Below, piece after piece: positions 22,004-32,827 of a stretch of DNA of 64,000 nt. The stretch is from Pyropia yezoensis (taxonomy: Eukaryota > Rhodophyta > Bangiophyceae > Bangiales > Bangiaceae): positions 10,383,119 through 10,447,118 of the forward strand of contig CM020618.1 in assembly GCA_009829735.1 (NCBI GenBank), in the 5' to 3' direction. The notes beneath the pieces were generated by a model, which saw nothing but the letters and a program-made list of their open reading frames with translations, was not told the origin of the DNA and did no database searches. Position 1 is the stretch's first letter. Each line of letters opens with the position of its first letter. The position numbers and the translations under genes were made by a program.

Positions 22004-22789
22004 ATGGCTCTCCCCAAGGGAGAGGCGACCTGGTTGCAGTTGCACGAGACCCACCTCGAGCTGAGGGGGGCTCGGATCGCGGGTAGATGGGTGGCCTCCC
22101 CAGCGTGGGGCGGCCCAGGGTAAGGTGAAGAGGATGTGTTGGTGGTGGTGAGGTGAGTATCGACAAGAGCAAGCTGCCAAGTGGGCAAGCTTGAGGAGAG
22201 AGGCGGTCTACGTGACCGCCTCCACGTCCACGTGACGTACCTAGGGGGACAGCAAGTCGCGCCCCCAACGCCGCGATGTGCGTTTCTACGCCCCCTCGCA
22301 GGGCCGACCGGGTTGGTCGGAACTGAGGAGAGAGGAGTGTGGCAGCATTGACTCCCAGGTAGGGGGGCAACACGTGCCATGCAAGGGGCGGCAGGCCACT
22401 AGCCTGACCCGTTCCTCCCCCTGCATTTGGGTCCATATTCCCTAAGTTAGGGATAGTTAGCTTAGTAGTAAATCCAACGTGGATTTGAGGGTTTTCTGCA
22501 TTTATCGTCTTGAATTTTTGTGTGGCCCGGTGGGCAGGTGCTGGGGTGGGAGATTCTGAGTGGCGAGATTCTGAGAGGACCCTGGGGGGATAAGGGGAGG
22601 GACAGCGGGGCTTGGCCTCGCTTCCCCGCCCCGACCAAAAAACTGTTGGCCCACACACCATCTTCTTGTTTGTCAGTGGGGGGATTGCCCCACAACAGGG
22701 ACAGAGTGTGTGCGATTTGCACTTCTTCCGCTTCCCCCGACACGGGAGGCAGCCCTTGTCCACCGCCTTAACTTGGGTCTAGCGTGTGC
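22004..22789. other. 3' part of gypsy element 1, LTR not resolved
   Basis: Should contain the 3' LTR by analogy with the intact element, but without a 5' LTR to compare I cannot set its limits. An AT-richer stretch (22435-22520) and a minus-strand Cys-rich frame (about 22650-22763) are the only notable features. Confidence 0.35.
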
Positions 22790-23800
22790 GAGTGGTTTTT
22801 GCCACACCTCCTTCAGGTCGGGAGGAACATTTTCTTGGTTGACATTCGGCATCCTGCGTAGTGCTTGATCGGGTTTTGGAGTAACGCCGCCAGCCTGTGC
22901 TTGTTCCGGAAGAACTCCTAGGGTGGTTAGGTTGGATGCCAGTTCTTGTGGCAGGTTCAAGAGGTCCTCCTTGCTCAGGGCACGGGCAGAACCTCGGTAA
23001 GGCTCTGCCGTTCCAATTCGAGTACCCTTGGCGAGAGTTATTGGCTTCCGGCTCACGTTGACGATTAGCACCGAGAATGGGATGTGCCTTTCCACCTTCT
23101 TGTGATGCCCATGGGCCAAGTATAGCCGGTGTTTCGCCAGGAGTTCCTTGCGTCCGTAAATCAGGCATTGACCCGTAGTCCGGGTGGTCACTTGAATCTT
23201 GGTCTCCGAACGAGGGGGAAGGAGCACTGGTTGGAAGAGTGTCAAGGTAGATGGTGGGACACGGTCCTTCTTGCTCTTGACTACACGATCCTTGGCGTCC
23301 AGATGCTCCAGCACCTGCGACACAAACCTATGGTTAAACTGCACCTTTCCTTCTCCTGTCAGGATACTCTTGACATGCTGCTTCTGGAAGTCCCAGCCGA
23401 GGATGAGGGGGACTGAGAGGGTCTTGACTACGAGAAATGGAAGAAGCATTGGTTCATTGTTGACAAAGATGGCGACAGGAAGGCGGCCAAGCGTTCATAA
23501 GGTTTGACCCGAAGCGTCTACAATCCGGGTCTTGGTAGGGGCTCTCCATGCTCGTCGACGCCAGCCTGTAGGTAGCTAGTTTTCAGTGATGACGCTTGGT
23601 CCGGCCCCCGTGTCAACCACCGGAGTAACAGCTTGGGGGAGGCTATCCTCCACACGCATACGAGCATCAATCTTGAGGTTGTCCTTACGCAGGACCAGCA
23701 AGGTCCCCTTGAACAGACAGGGTGTCCAGGCGGCTACCAGTTGAGCAGGTAGAGGCTGTCCTTTCTCCCGGCACGCAACGGGAGAACAGGTAGAAGTACC
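22790..23800 (-). pseudogene. Protease fragment of another Ty3/gypsy pol
   Basis: One minus-strand frame shows a retropepsin: VVDTGAGPSVI at about 23585-23620, then LPVAIFVNNEPMLLPFL and TLSVPLILGWDFQKQHV, followed by a linker ending in NVPPDLKEVW, which aligns with the segment just before the reverse transcriptase in element 1. Two in-frame stops (TAG 23576-23578 and TGA near 23500) break it. It is cut off at about 22790, exactly where reverse transcriptase should begin. It is a dead fragment of a different gypsy copy, possibly displaced when element 1 inserted. Confidence 0.7.
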
Positions 23801-25015
23801 CTGCCGTCGGATATTCGGGAAGAAACTTGGGGGGAGCGCCTGCCCGACTCGTTTCCCGAGTCCGAGGATTCCTGGGAGGTCTCGACAACTGGGCAGGAAA
23901 AAAAAAGCCGCTCTTGGTGGATGAGAGAGGGGCGGGATCGGGGCGGCATGGAAGGTGGCATGCGAACTTGCATGTTCCACGCAGCAGAGTGTGCTGATTC
24001 TCGTCAGAGACATAAAGCGGCATGGACGCGTACAGTTTGATGTTCCGAACCGCTGTACATTAGAAAAATAGAATTCGTCTGTATGTTTCGGCGTGGGGCG
24101 GGGAGTGCGTCGCGCCGTGGACAGGCTGCTGTGATGGGGCTCAGACCTTTTGAAAGTGGGAGCAGACACTGTTTGTACCGTGGCCTCCACAGACAGCGTT
24201 CGCACAGCACTGGCCAAGGGCGGCCCGGGTCCCTCCCTGCAATTGGTGCGGATCCAGGTGCTTTGACAGGGCTCCCTCCACCAGACGAAAGCCTGTCACA
24301 GCCACACACAGTCAGCTGCGCGGGCGCTGCCCGGCGTGAGGGGCCGGGAAGCTGTTGCCAAGGAGATCCACGACCTGCGACTGGAGGTCGAAGTCTCAAT
24401 CCCGCGGCTCCCCGCGGCGTTGACTGGGAGCGGCATCTTTGGATCGAGCTCAGGGAGTTTTAGTAGCACAAGACGCGAGCTGGACTTTGACCCGCGTCTC
24501 TGCATGTTTCTGATCTCAGAACTGAGTCATGTCGGAGCCACTGCGGCGCGGGGCTCGGATCAATTTTTTGCTCTTGATGGCTGCTGCCTTTGCTGAGCCA
24601 CTCACAGAGAGCCACGCCTCTGAGACAGTCAGTATCTCAAGCCTGCTCACGTTTTTTGTGGCAACTCTGGCTCACGTCAGTGGCGCAGTCGGCTGATGAG
24701 GAGTGACGAACGTGTTCATTGTCCCACGTTTGGCGGGCACATGATGCAAAGAAGAAAAAGAGCTGCATGAGGTATTGTGTTCCGAGATATTCCATTTCAC
24801 TTCAGAGAGCGTGTACCTCGGCAGCCTATCAGACGCAAGGATCATTCATGTCCCACGTTCATTGGCGCAATCAAATTCATGTTTGTGTCTCTTTTGGATC
24901 AAGTCAAGTATGCATTTGACATGATGTCTTCACGTTCACCTTTGTGACACATCCACTTTTTGGAGGAAGCACAATAGTGACCGTGTCATGGAAGACTTTC
25001 GTTCAAGACTGCCAT
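23801..25015. other. No gene recognised
   Basis: Mixed-composition DNA. The stretch 24600-24960 is the most AT-rich of this part. Short ORFs are unconvincing. Confidence 0.3.
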
Positions 25016-25414
25016 CAGAGCATGTCTATTGGTGGAGACAAAACCCAAACCCATCCAGCTACATTTTTCAGCGATAGCTCAGAGCATGTCTATCGGGCTG
25101 AGCCATATTCTGACCGCCCCAGAGTTGCTTGGGACATTGCAGACCACATACTTCTGGAGCATGGTGAAGACTCCGGATTGTCGGGCGCTGAGTGGCCAGC
25201 GTGGCTTGGGGTTCTGCACAATTGCACCCGTGGTCCATCAGTTCCGAACAGAAGTTGTGTCACCATTGCTCATTCCTCAGATGGAGGCACGTGATTGGCT
25301 TGGCTATTTCTCGACGCAGGACAGCTCTGAGCTATCCTCTGAGCTACATTTGGCTCAGCGTATAGCTCAGAGCTATTCTATATGGGTTTTAGGTGCACCG
25401 ATAGACATGCTCTG
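25016..25414. mobile_element. MITE-like element with 19 bp terminal inverted repeats
   Basis: A 399 bp unit with ends CAGAGCATGTCTATTGGTG at 25016-25034 and the reverse complement of CAGAGCATGTCTATCGGTG at 25396-25414 (one mismatch), followed inward by AAAACCCA and its complement. An extra internal copy of the end motif sits at about 25079-25094. No coding capacity. No target-site duplication recognised. Confidence 0.6.
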
Positions 25415-25994
25415 AGCTCCCCCCGCGACTGATCTATGTATGGTGCGTCCCGTAAAAAGTGGACGCACACACGCAGCCTTGCACCCCCACTGGTCCTCCC
25501 TGGCGTCGGCATCACGGCGGCGGAGCGCGGGACCGATAAGTCGCCCCGAGCAGCACTCCCAGGACGAGCGGTGCATCGCAGGAGGTGGGCGAGACAGGCG
25601 ACGTCCCCGCGACGCAGGCCACTTGGTGTCGGAGGAGTTGGTCGGCGTGGGGAGGGGGAAGAGAGAGGTGACACGGCGATCTCTCTGCTCTTGGGGGGGG
25701 GGGGGGGGGTGGAGGTGAGGTTACAGAGATCCGACTGCTCTTGTCAGTTTTGCTCCCCCCCCCCCCCCCCCAGCCGGGAGAGGGGGAGGGGGCCTTAACT
25801 CCGCCCCGCTCGTTGCCCGCGGGAGGTGGGCGGGCCGGGCACGGCGCCCACACGGCGCACGGCTCGGTCGGTGGGTGAAAGATCGGCGGAGGAGGGGGGG
25901 CGGCAGGGGAGAGAGGACACGCTGCTGTCGGCGGCTGTGTGCCGGCCCCACCTCCCCCCGGACGCGTGCGCCCGCGTCGACCCGCGGCTGCAGC
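25415..25994. other. GC-rich spacer with paired G17 and C17 runs
   Basis: Holds 17 G at 25693-25709 and 17 C at 25755-25771, which are complementary and 45 bp apart. No gene recognised. Confidence 0.45.
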
Positions 25995-26375
25995 CGCTGC
26001 GCAGTGGTGCTTAAACCGTGGTTCAGGAAAAGGGCTCGCAACCGCCTTCACATTTTGTGGATCCGACTGCGGACCCCTCTCACGGTACCATACGCCCAGC
26101 TTTTGCCCTCTTTTTTTGCCCGCCAGCTCTGGCTATGTCCTCGGGCGACAATCACCATGCCGCTATACACGGTCTTGTAGTGCAGGGCGTGACACTTCAC
26201 GTGGTTGTCGTACGCATCGCGGATGTCGCCCGAGGACATGGCCACAGCTAGCGGGCAAGAAAAGAGGGCAAAAGCCGGGCGTATGGTACCGTGAGAGGGG
26301 TCCGCAATCGGATCCACAAAACGTAAAGGCGGATGCGGGCCCTTTTCCTGAACAACGGTTTAAGCACCGCTGCGC
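25995..26375. mobile_element. Foldback element with hAT-like CAGTGG ends
   Basis: Nearly the whole unit is an inverted repeat. The left arm from 26002 (CAGTGGTGCTTAAACCG) matches the reverse complement of the right arm ending at 26372 for roughly 180 bp with scattered differences, sharing a TCCTCGGGCGACA block near the centre. Interior and ends resemble the nested element at 14453-15074, so they belong to one family. The flanking 8-mers match only partially, so a target duplication is uncertain. Confidence 0.65.
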
Positions 26376-26814
26376 TGGTGGTGTGCCGTTGCAAAAGAAC
26401 CTTCGTGGCCGATGCCCACACGTGGCCTCTTCCAAATCGAGTCGTCAAAATATGAGGACTCTCAGGACGGCTAAATGCTAGCTCAGTCTGTAAGTACGAG
26501 CGATGTGGCGATGTACGTTGTGGCGCGCTGTGCGAGGACCTGGGCGCAGCCCTCTCGGAAGTCTGTACGTGTACGTCACAACGTCACATATTCCAGCCAA
26601 TGGGGGCCGCGTATGGAGCGTACTTACAGTACACGTACACGAAGGGAGGGCGAGCTTGGAATGGACGTCAATGCCTTCGACTAGTCCTGGTCATTTGTAC
26701 CGGCGCCAGTCACTCACGGATTGAAGAATGACGCACGCCATTCGTTAAGGAGCTGGCTGGACCCGGCCTCTGCATATGTACACACTCACTCACTCGGCTT
26801 ACTCACCTCCCGCT
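26376..26814. other. No gene recognised
   Basis: Contains several ACGTGTACGT-type motifs (26565-26650). No reading frame of interest. Confidence 0.3.
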
Positions 26815-27320
26815 CACCCGGCAAAGCGGAAGGAGGGGGGGGCGGCGAAGCGGAAGGGGAGAGGCAAGACGGCGGGGAGGAGGAAACGCACGATATCAAG
26901 GCAACGCGAGGCGAGGCAAGCAATAGGAGGGTCACAATTGGAGAGGGGGGGGGAAACGCGGGAAGGAAGAGAATGCAACAGGAGACCAAACGCGAGAAGG
27001 AAGAAGACAAACAGGAAGGAGCGCGGCGAAGGGGTGAGGAAGAGTACAGAGGGATGAGGTAAAGCAAATTGCAAGCACACAGCAGGAGAAAGAAGACGAA
27101 GCGACAGGGGCGCGGCATAGCTGAAGCGGGGCAGTAAAGCCGGTAAGGTAATGCAAGGAGCGCACAGCGAGGGGGAGACGGCAAAACGGAAGGAGAGAGG
27201 CTTAACGGATGGGGAGCGGCAACGCAGAAGAGGAAGAGGCAAAAAGTCGGCATGGGAAGAGACAGAGCGGAAAGGGAAGGTGCCCAGTGGGAACGTCGAG
27301 GCGAAAGAGCGGTGCCACGG
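26815..27320. repeat. Homopurine-biased segment (GGAAGG/GGCAA type)
   Basis: About 500 bp in which the plus strand is mostly A and G, built of degenerate CGGAAGG, GAGGCAA and GGAGAG units. The opposite strand therefore gives a long Ser/Leu/Pro-rich frame without real protein features. Confidence 0.5.
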
Positions 27321-29255
27321 GCTCGGAGGGGAGCACAGCGAGGCCCCTGCGTCATGTGCGCATTAGTGTGCAAGAAAACACAGCCGCCGCTGCCGCACCG
27401 ACGCAGCTGTCGGTGGGATGGCGTCGGCAGAGGGTGACTGCCGGGTGTTTCTACCTGGGTGCGAGGGCGCGCTGCCGCTCGCAGGGACAGCTGTGGCCCC
27501 AAGCAGAGGGAGCAAAACGATGGGGGACAGACGGTGCAGCATCGGGCTGTTTCCTTGGCCGCCCGCACCCCTTTGCGCAGGCGGGCACACGAATCCATAG
27601 AACACAGCCGCAGGCGGGGATACCACGGCACCGCTGTGGCGGGCGTGTCTAGGTATTGCACCTTTCGACTGGGGCGGGGCTGTCCCAGCCGCGGAGCCGC
27701 TGCCAATGCTGACGGGGGCTCACTGAGGAGTGCATCTGCGCACAAGAGTCGGGCTTGGCCGGCGCGGCACGCCGTACCTCCATAGGCAAGAACCAGCCGG
27801 TTGTCGCTGAAGAGAAACCCCGCCCACCAGGCCTGGGGTGGCATCCCCGGCAGCGTCGTCAAGTCACCCCAGTGGCCACTTCTTGCTCGAGCGGCTCGCC
27901 CGCATGCGGCCGCACCTCTTGGATGCGCGCGCCTCTCTGCTTTCAAGTCGCGGGTGATGCATGGGGCAGGACCCGCACGGTAGATAGAAGAACTGAGACG
28001 GCGCCACCAGCGGACGCGGAAGACGGGGGTGCCACTCTCTCTCCCTAGCCCTGCCCAATGAGGCTGCGGCCGGCATGCGGCGCGGCGTTGCGGCGCGTCA
28101 AAGACAGCAGCCCTACGTGCCGTTTGCTGCGAAAGCCACCACGCCCTTCAGGGCGACGGGAAGAGCGCGGGTGGGGGGTGCCGCTGCATTGGTGCCGGCG
28201 GGCAGGCCCCACGGTCACGGGCGGCCGCCGCCACCGGCGCTGCGGCACCAGGCAGCCGCTGGTGGATGCCCCCGGCGCCCGCCTTTGTTTCCCCAGGTGG
28301 GGAAACGGTTTGGCCGCGGCGGGCGCGGCAACCTCTCGGTCCGGTGGGGGCGGCGCGGGGAGAGGGGACGGCCGGGCGTCCAGTCGCGGTGCCATCCTGC
28401 CTTGCCCTTGACTTTGCGCAGCCGCCAGCCACACGCACTGCTCCACCGAAAATCCACACAGAAAAGGAAATGGCCATACCTACGCTGAACCGGGCACATA
28501 AGTGGACCCACTTTGAGTGAAAAAGGACTCTTCACGGGGCCGTATGGACGGCTATTTCCAAAAAGACTCGGTATTCCCACCGCGACAGTCGTGGGCGTCA
28601 CCACCGGGAGCCCGTCGCCGCCTCACACAACGGGCCCCGCGGCGGGCAACTGGCGGGGCTCCTCCCCCACGCGCGCCAACGGCGGGCGGCTGGAACCGCG
28701 CGGCGGCTGTTCGCCCCCCCCCCCCCCCCCCGTTGCCCTTGAGGGCGGCGCCAGGCACGGTCGGGGTTGCGGATACTGTACGACCAACGGCACCCCGCCC
28801 CAACGGGGCAGCGCGCATTGCGAAAAGACGGCCAAGCCACCCGTGCCACCTTCGTACGGTACGGGTTTTCCATCCATGGTGGCGCGCCAACCCACCCGTG
28901 GAGGCACACGTGCCGGTGCCATCGCTCACGCCGGCGGGGTCCCATGCCCCCCCCCGCCCAGCGCGGCGCGCATGCGCGCCATGGTGCGTCCCGGGGGCGG
29001 CTGTAGCCGACGGCGGGAGGGGAGGGGCGGCCGGCGGGGGAGGCGAAAGAGGGAGGGGGGCGTAGGTACGTACCCGCGCACGACGGCGCGGAGGGCGGTC
29101 GGCCGCCCCGCTGCCGTCCCAGCCCATCCTGGTCCGCCCGCATGCCAGGGGTACCGCCGACGGCGGCGGCGCTCTGTCGGCGCGGCCCCGCCGCTGGCGC
29201 TCGGCGGCCGCTGCTCGGCGGCGACTACGTCAGCGAGCGCGCGGCGGGGGGGGAG
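27321..29255. other. No gene recognised
   Basis: GC-rich, with many overlapping low-complexity frames on both strands and a C run of about 18 near 28712-28730. None has recognisable domains or a clear codon pattern. Confidence 0.3.
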
Positions 29256-29260
29256 GACTC

Positions 29261-29346
29261 TTTTTTTTTTTTTTTTTTTTTTTTCCCGCCCCCGCCCCGC
29301 CACGGGGGGACAAGGCCCTGGGGAAAAAAAAAAAAAAAAAAAAAAA
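29261..29346. repeat. Paired homopolymers T24 and A23
   Basis: 24 T at 29261-29284 and 23 A at 29324-29346, complementary and 39 bp apart, with CCCGCC and GGGG at the inner edges. Such a pair can form a long A:T stem. Confidence 0.9.
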
Positions 29347-29760
29347 GTGGACTGGGAATGGACAACCGTCCAACCGAGTCGTTTCTCACCCACCAGCCCA
29401 ACGATGGAACGATTTCCCCCCACGTTTTGGAGTCATGACGAGCCTGGGGGGGGAGCCCAACGGGTGGCCGCTCCCTGCCCATCTGTACTGTAATGGCACC
29501 CACCCACCCACCCACCCAGATCCGTATCCGTCTGGTCGGCTCCTCTTCCCCCCCGCGGTCCCGCTCTCGTCTGCCCGCCGTGGCGGCCGCCACGCCCCCC
29601 ACCCCTCCCACCCCCACCCCTCCCCCCCACCCCACCCACGCGGGGCGCCGCTGGCGGCGGCTTGAGCTACCGCCCCCCCTACCGCCCCCCTACCGCCCCC
29701 CCGCCGAGTGTCCCGCCCCACCGACCGCCCCCGCGCCTGCGCGGCGGCCGCCTCTTGGTC
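29347..29760. other. C-rich low complexity upstream of the nucleotidyltransferase-like gene
   Basis: CCCACC and CCGCCCCC tracts without a defensible gene. Confidence 0.35.
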
Positions 29761-29883
29761 GGGGGGGGGGGGGTCGCGGATGGGTGGGTGGGTGGGTGGG
29801 TGGGTGGGTGGGTGGGTGGGTGGGTGGGCGGGTGGGCGGGGTCGGGGGGCGGCGCCTCCCACCCCCCCCCCCCCCCCCCCCCC
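29761..29883 (+). repeat. (GGGT)n microsatellite flanked by G13 and C22 runs
   Basis: 13 G at 29761-29773, then about a dozen GGGT tetramers and variants (29780-29840), then 22 C at 29862-29883. The GGGT block has the pattern expected of a strong G-quadruplex former on the plus strand. Confidence 0.85.
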
Positions 29884-30313
29884 GCACCACCCCGCCCCTC
29901 CCTGCCCGCCCCCCGGCTCGTGCTGCCGCCGCCGCCCCCCCCCCCCCCCCCCCCGGCTCGTGCGGCCGCCGACGGGCGGGCGGCGGCTTCCCCCCCAGGC
30001 GGCGGCAGCGTCACCCCCCCCCCCCCCGTCCACGCCACTTCCCCCCCCTCCCCCCACCCTCACTCCCATCCTGCCCATCCCCGCCTTGCCCGTGTGCCGT
30101 CGCGTCCCCACCCCTACCCCTCTTGCCCTCCTGTCCCTCCCCTGACGTTCCCGTCGCCGCCCCCACCCCCCCCCCCCCCCCCACCTTTCCACTTTGCCTT
30201 GTCCCGTCTCTCCCCCCTCCCTGGTCGTCCCCTCCTCCCGTCACCCCCCACCCCACCCCACCCCCCCCCCTTCCCACCCCCCCCAACCCCCCCCACCCCC
30301 CACGTTTTCAACC

Positions 30314-30800
30314 ATGGGCGTCGTCTCCCCCCCCGCACCGCCGCCCCCCCCCCCCCCACCTGCCCCCCCCCCACCCCCCCCCCCCCCCTCTCCCCGTGGG
30401 GCGTCCCCTGGGCGGCCGCCCGCCGCCACGGCCGCCCCACCCCCGCCGCCGCCGCCCGCCTCGACGCCACCGCCGCGGCGGTGCGGGCGCACCTGCGGCG
30501 GTGGGCGCCGCCGCCGCTGGCGGCGGCGCCGCTCGTTGGCGTTGACGCTGCCGCCCGGGGGACGGCCGTCGGCCTGGACCTCCCGCCGCCGTGGCCGCCG
30601 GCGCACCGGCCAACGGGCTGGGGGGGGCCCCCGCTGGTGGGCGCTGGGGGGGGGGGGGCCCCGCCGGGGGGGGGGGCCGTGCCGGTGGGGGGGGGAGCGG
30701 CGGCGGTGACGGCGGCGTCGGCGGCGGCGACGGCGGCGACGGCGACGGAGACGGCGGCGGCGGCGGCGGCGGCGGGGCGGGGAGGGAGTGGGCGGCGGCG

Positions 30801-30831
<31 letters not shown>

Positions 30832-31715
30832 GCGGCCACCGGCGGGGGCGGGGCGAGACGGTGAGCCGCCACCTGGCGGTCCTCGTTCCCGGCTGGACGG
30901 CCGCCGCCGCCCCCGCCCTGCGGGCGGCGCTGTGGGGGGCGCTCGCCCGCGGGGGCGCTGCCGCCCTCACCCCGGCGGGCACCGCCGCGGCGGCGGCCGC
31001 GGCCGCCGCCGCCGGCGACGAGCTGACCTTTGTCGTGGGGGGGGTGGCCGTGGGCATTGTTGTGGGGGGGGCGGCCCCCCTGTGGGGGGCGCCGCCGGTG
31101 GCGGCGGCGCTCCGGGGGGGGGAGGGGGGGGGGGGGGGTCCCCGCGCCGCAGCCGCCGCCGCCGCGCGTGCCTGCTGGATGGCCGCCCAGGGGGGGCTCT
31201 ACCCCGACCTGGCCCGCCTCGCCAAGCTGTGGGTCGAGTCGGTCGCGTGGCCCGACGGGGGGGACGACGCCGTGGAGGGGGGGGGGGGGTGCCGCCGGCG
31301 GGGCGTGGGGGGGGGGGTGCGCAGCCGGCGGGCGCCGCCAAGCCCTCCCCGCTCCTCGTCGAGCTGGTCATGCTCGCCGCCTACCAAGACGACGACCCGG
31401 GGGAGGACCCCCCGCCACGGTCGCGGGGGGGGGGGGGGGACGCCCCGGGGGACGCTGCTGCGCCCGCCGCCGCCGCCGCCGACGACGGCGCCCCTGCCGC
31501 CGCCGCGGCGGCGGCACGGGCCTCCCCCGCGGCGGCGGCCGCCGCGGCGGCGCGGTCGCCGCCGCCGCCGCCCGCGGGGGGTCGGTGGCGGGCGCTGCCG
31601 GGCCTTGGCGGGTGGGGGGGCGGCGTCTCCCCGCGCGGGGGGGGGGGGGGGGGCGCGGCGCCGGCGGGTGCCCGCCGCCGGCGGCTGGCGCGGTGGCGCG
31701 CCGCCACTGCGGGGC

Positions 31716-31785
<70 letters not shown>

Positions 31786-32789
31786 CCAGCCGCCGGCGGG
31801 GGCCCCATCGGTGCTGCCCCCGGCGGTGGTGCAGCTGGGGTGGGAGCTCCCGGGGGGGCCCCCGTTTTGGGACCACCCGGTCCGTGGTGGGGGGGGGGGT
31901 GGTGGCGGCGGCACCGACGGCGGGACCGGGCCGCAGCGGGTGGCCGCCGTGGCCCCGACGGCCGAGTCGCTTGCCGACTTGCTCGGCGACGACCGTGTGG
32001 GGGGGTGCTCGCCAGACCGGGCCAGCAGAGGAGGAGGCGGCGGCGGTGGCGGCGGCGGCGGTGGGGGAGGCGGTGGCGGCAAAGGGACAGCCGCTCCCCG
32101 CGGCGGCGGCGGCGGGGGGCCACGCTGGGACCCGGCGGCGGCGGCTGCGCTGGCGGCGGTGCGCAGCGGGCGGGTGGCGGCGGCGGCGGCGGTGGTGGCG
32201 CCCGCCCCCGAGGCCACCCCCGCCGGCCTGGACCGCACCGTCGCGCGCGTCTTTTTGCGCTTCCTCGCCCTCTTGTCGGGCGACGCCACCGACGCCGACG
32301 ACGCGTACGGCGGCGGCGGCGGCGGCGTGCGCATCATTGGCTGGGACGCCCTCTACGCCGCGTCGGTGGCCATGGTGGCGGCGCCGCCCCTGCCGGCGGC
32401 GGGCCGGCCGCTGATGGTGCTGGACCCGGCGCTGCCGTCGGTGGACGTGGCGGCAGAGGTGAGCGACTGGGAGCCCCTGCGGGCGGCCGCCCGCCGCACC
32501 GCCGCCCTGATGGCAGGGGGGGGGGTGGGCGGCGGCGGCGGCGGCACGGCCGCTACCCCTGCCGCTGCCGCCGCCGCTGCTGCCGCGACGACCGGCTCCT
32601 ACCCCACCGTTGACCACCGCTGCGGCGGGTCGCCGGGGAGCGCCACCCCCGCTGCGGACCTCAGGGGCGGCCACCTTGCCGGCGGGGGGGGCGCCGCCGC
32701 CGCGGCGGCGCCGGCAGACCCGTCGGGCATTGAGGCGCTCGTGGCGGCCCTGCAGGGCTCGTCGCCCCCCGCGTGGTGCGTGGCCCCCG

Positions 32790-32827
<38 letters not shown>

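Larger units (their letters stand above)
15780..22780 (+). mobile_element. Ty3/gypsy chromovirus, 5'-truncated and degraded (element 1)
   Basis: Contains a gag tail, a nearly full pol with chromodomain, and an opposite-strand ORF downstream of pol, the same order as the intact element at 49981-60805. The 5' LTR, primer site and most of gag are absent. I could not identify a 3' LTR with confidence; by analogy it should lie around 22390-22780. The right boundary given is where minus-strand gypsy sequence of a different fragment begins, so it is approximate. Confidence 0.6.
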
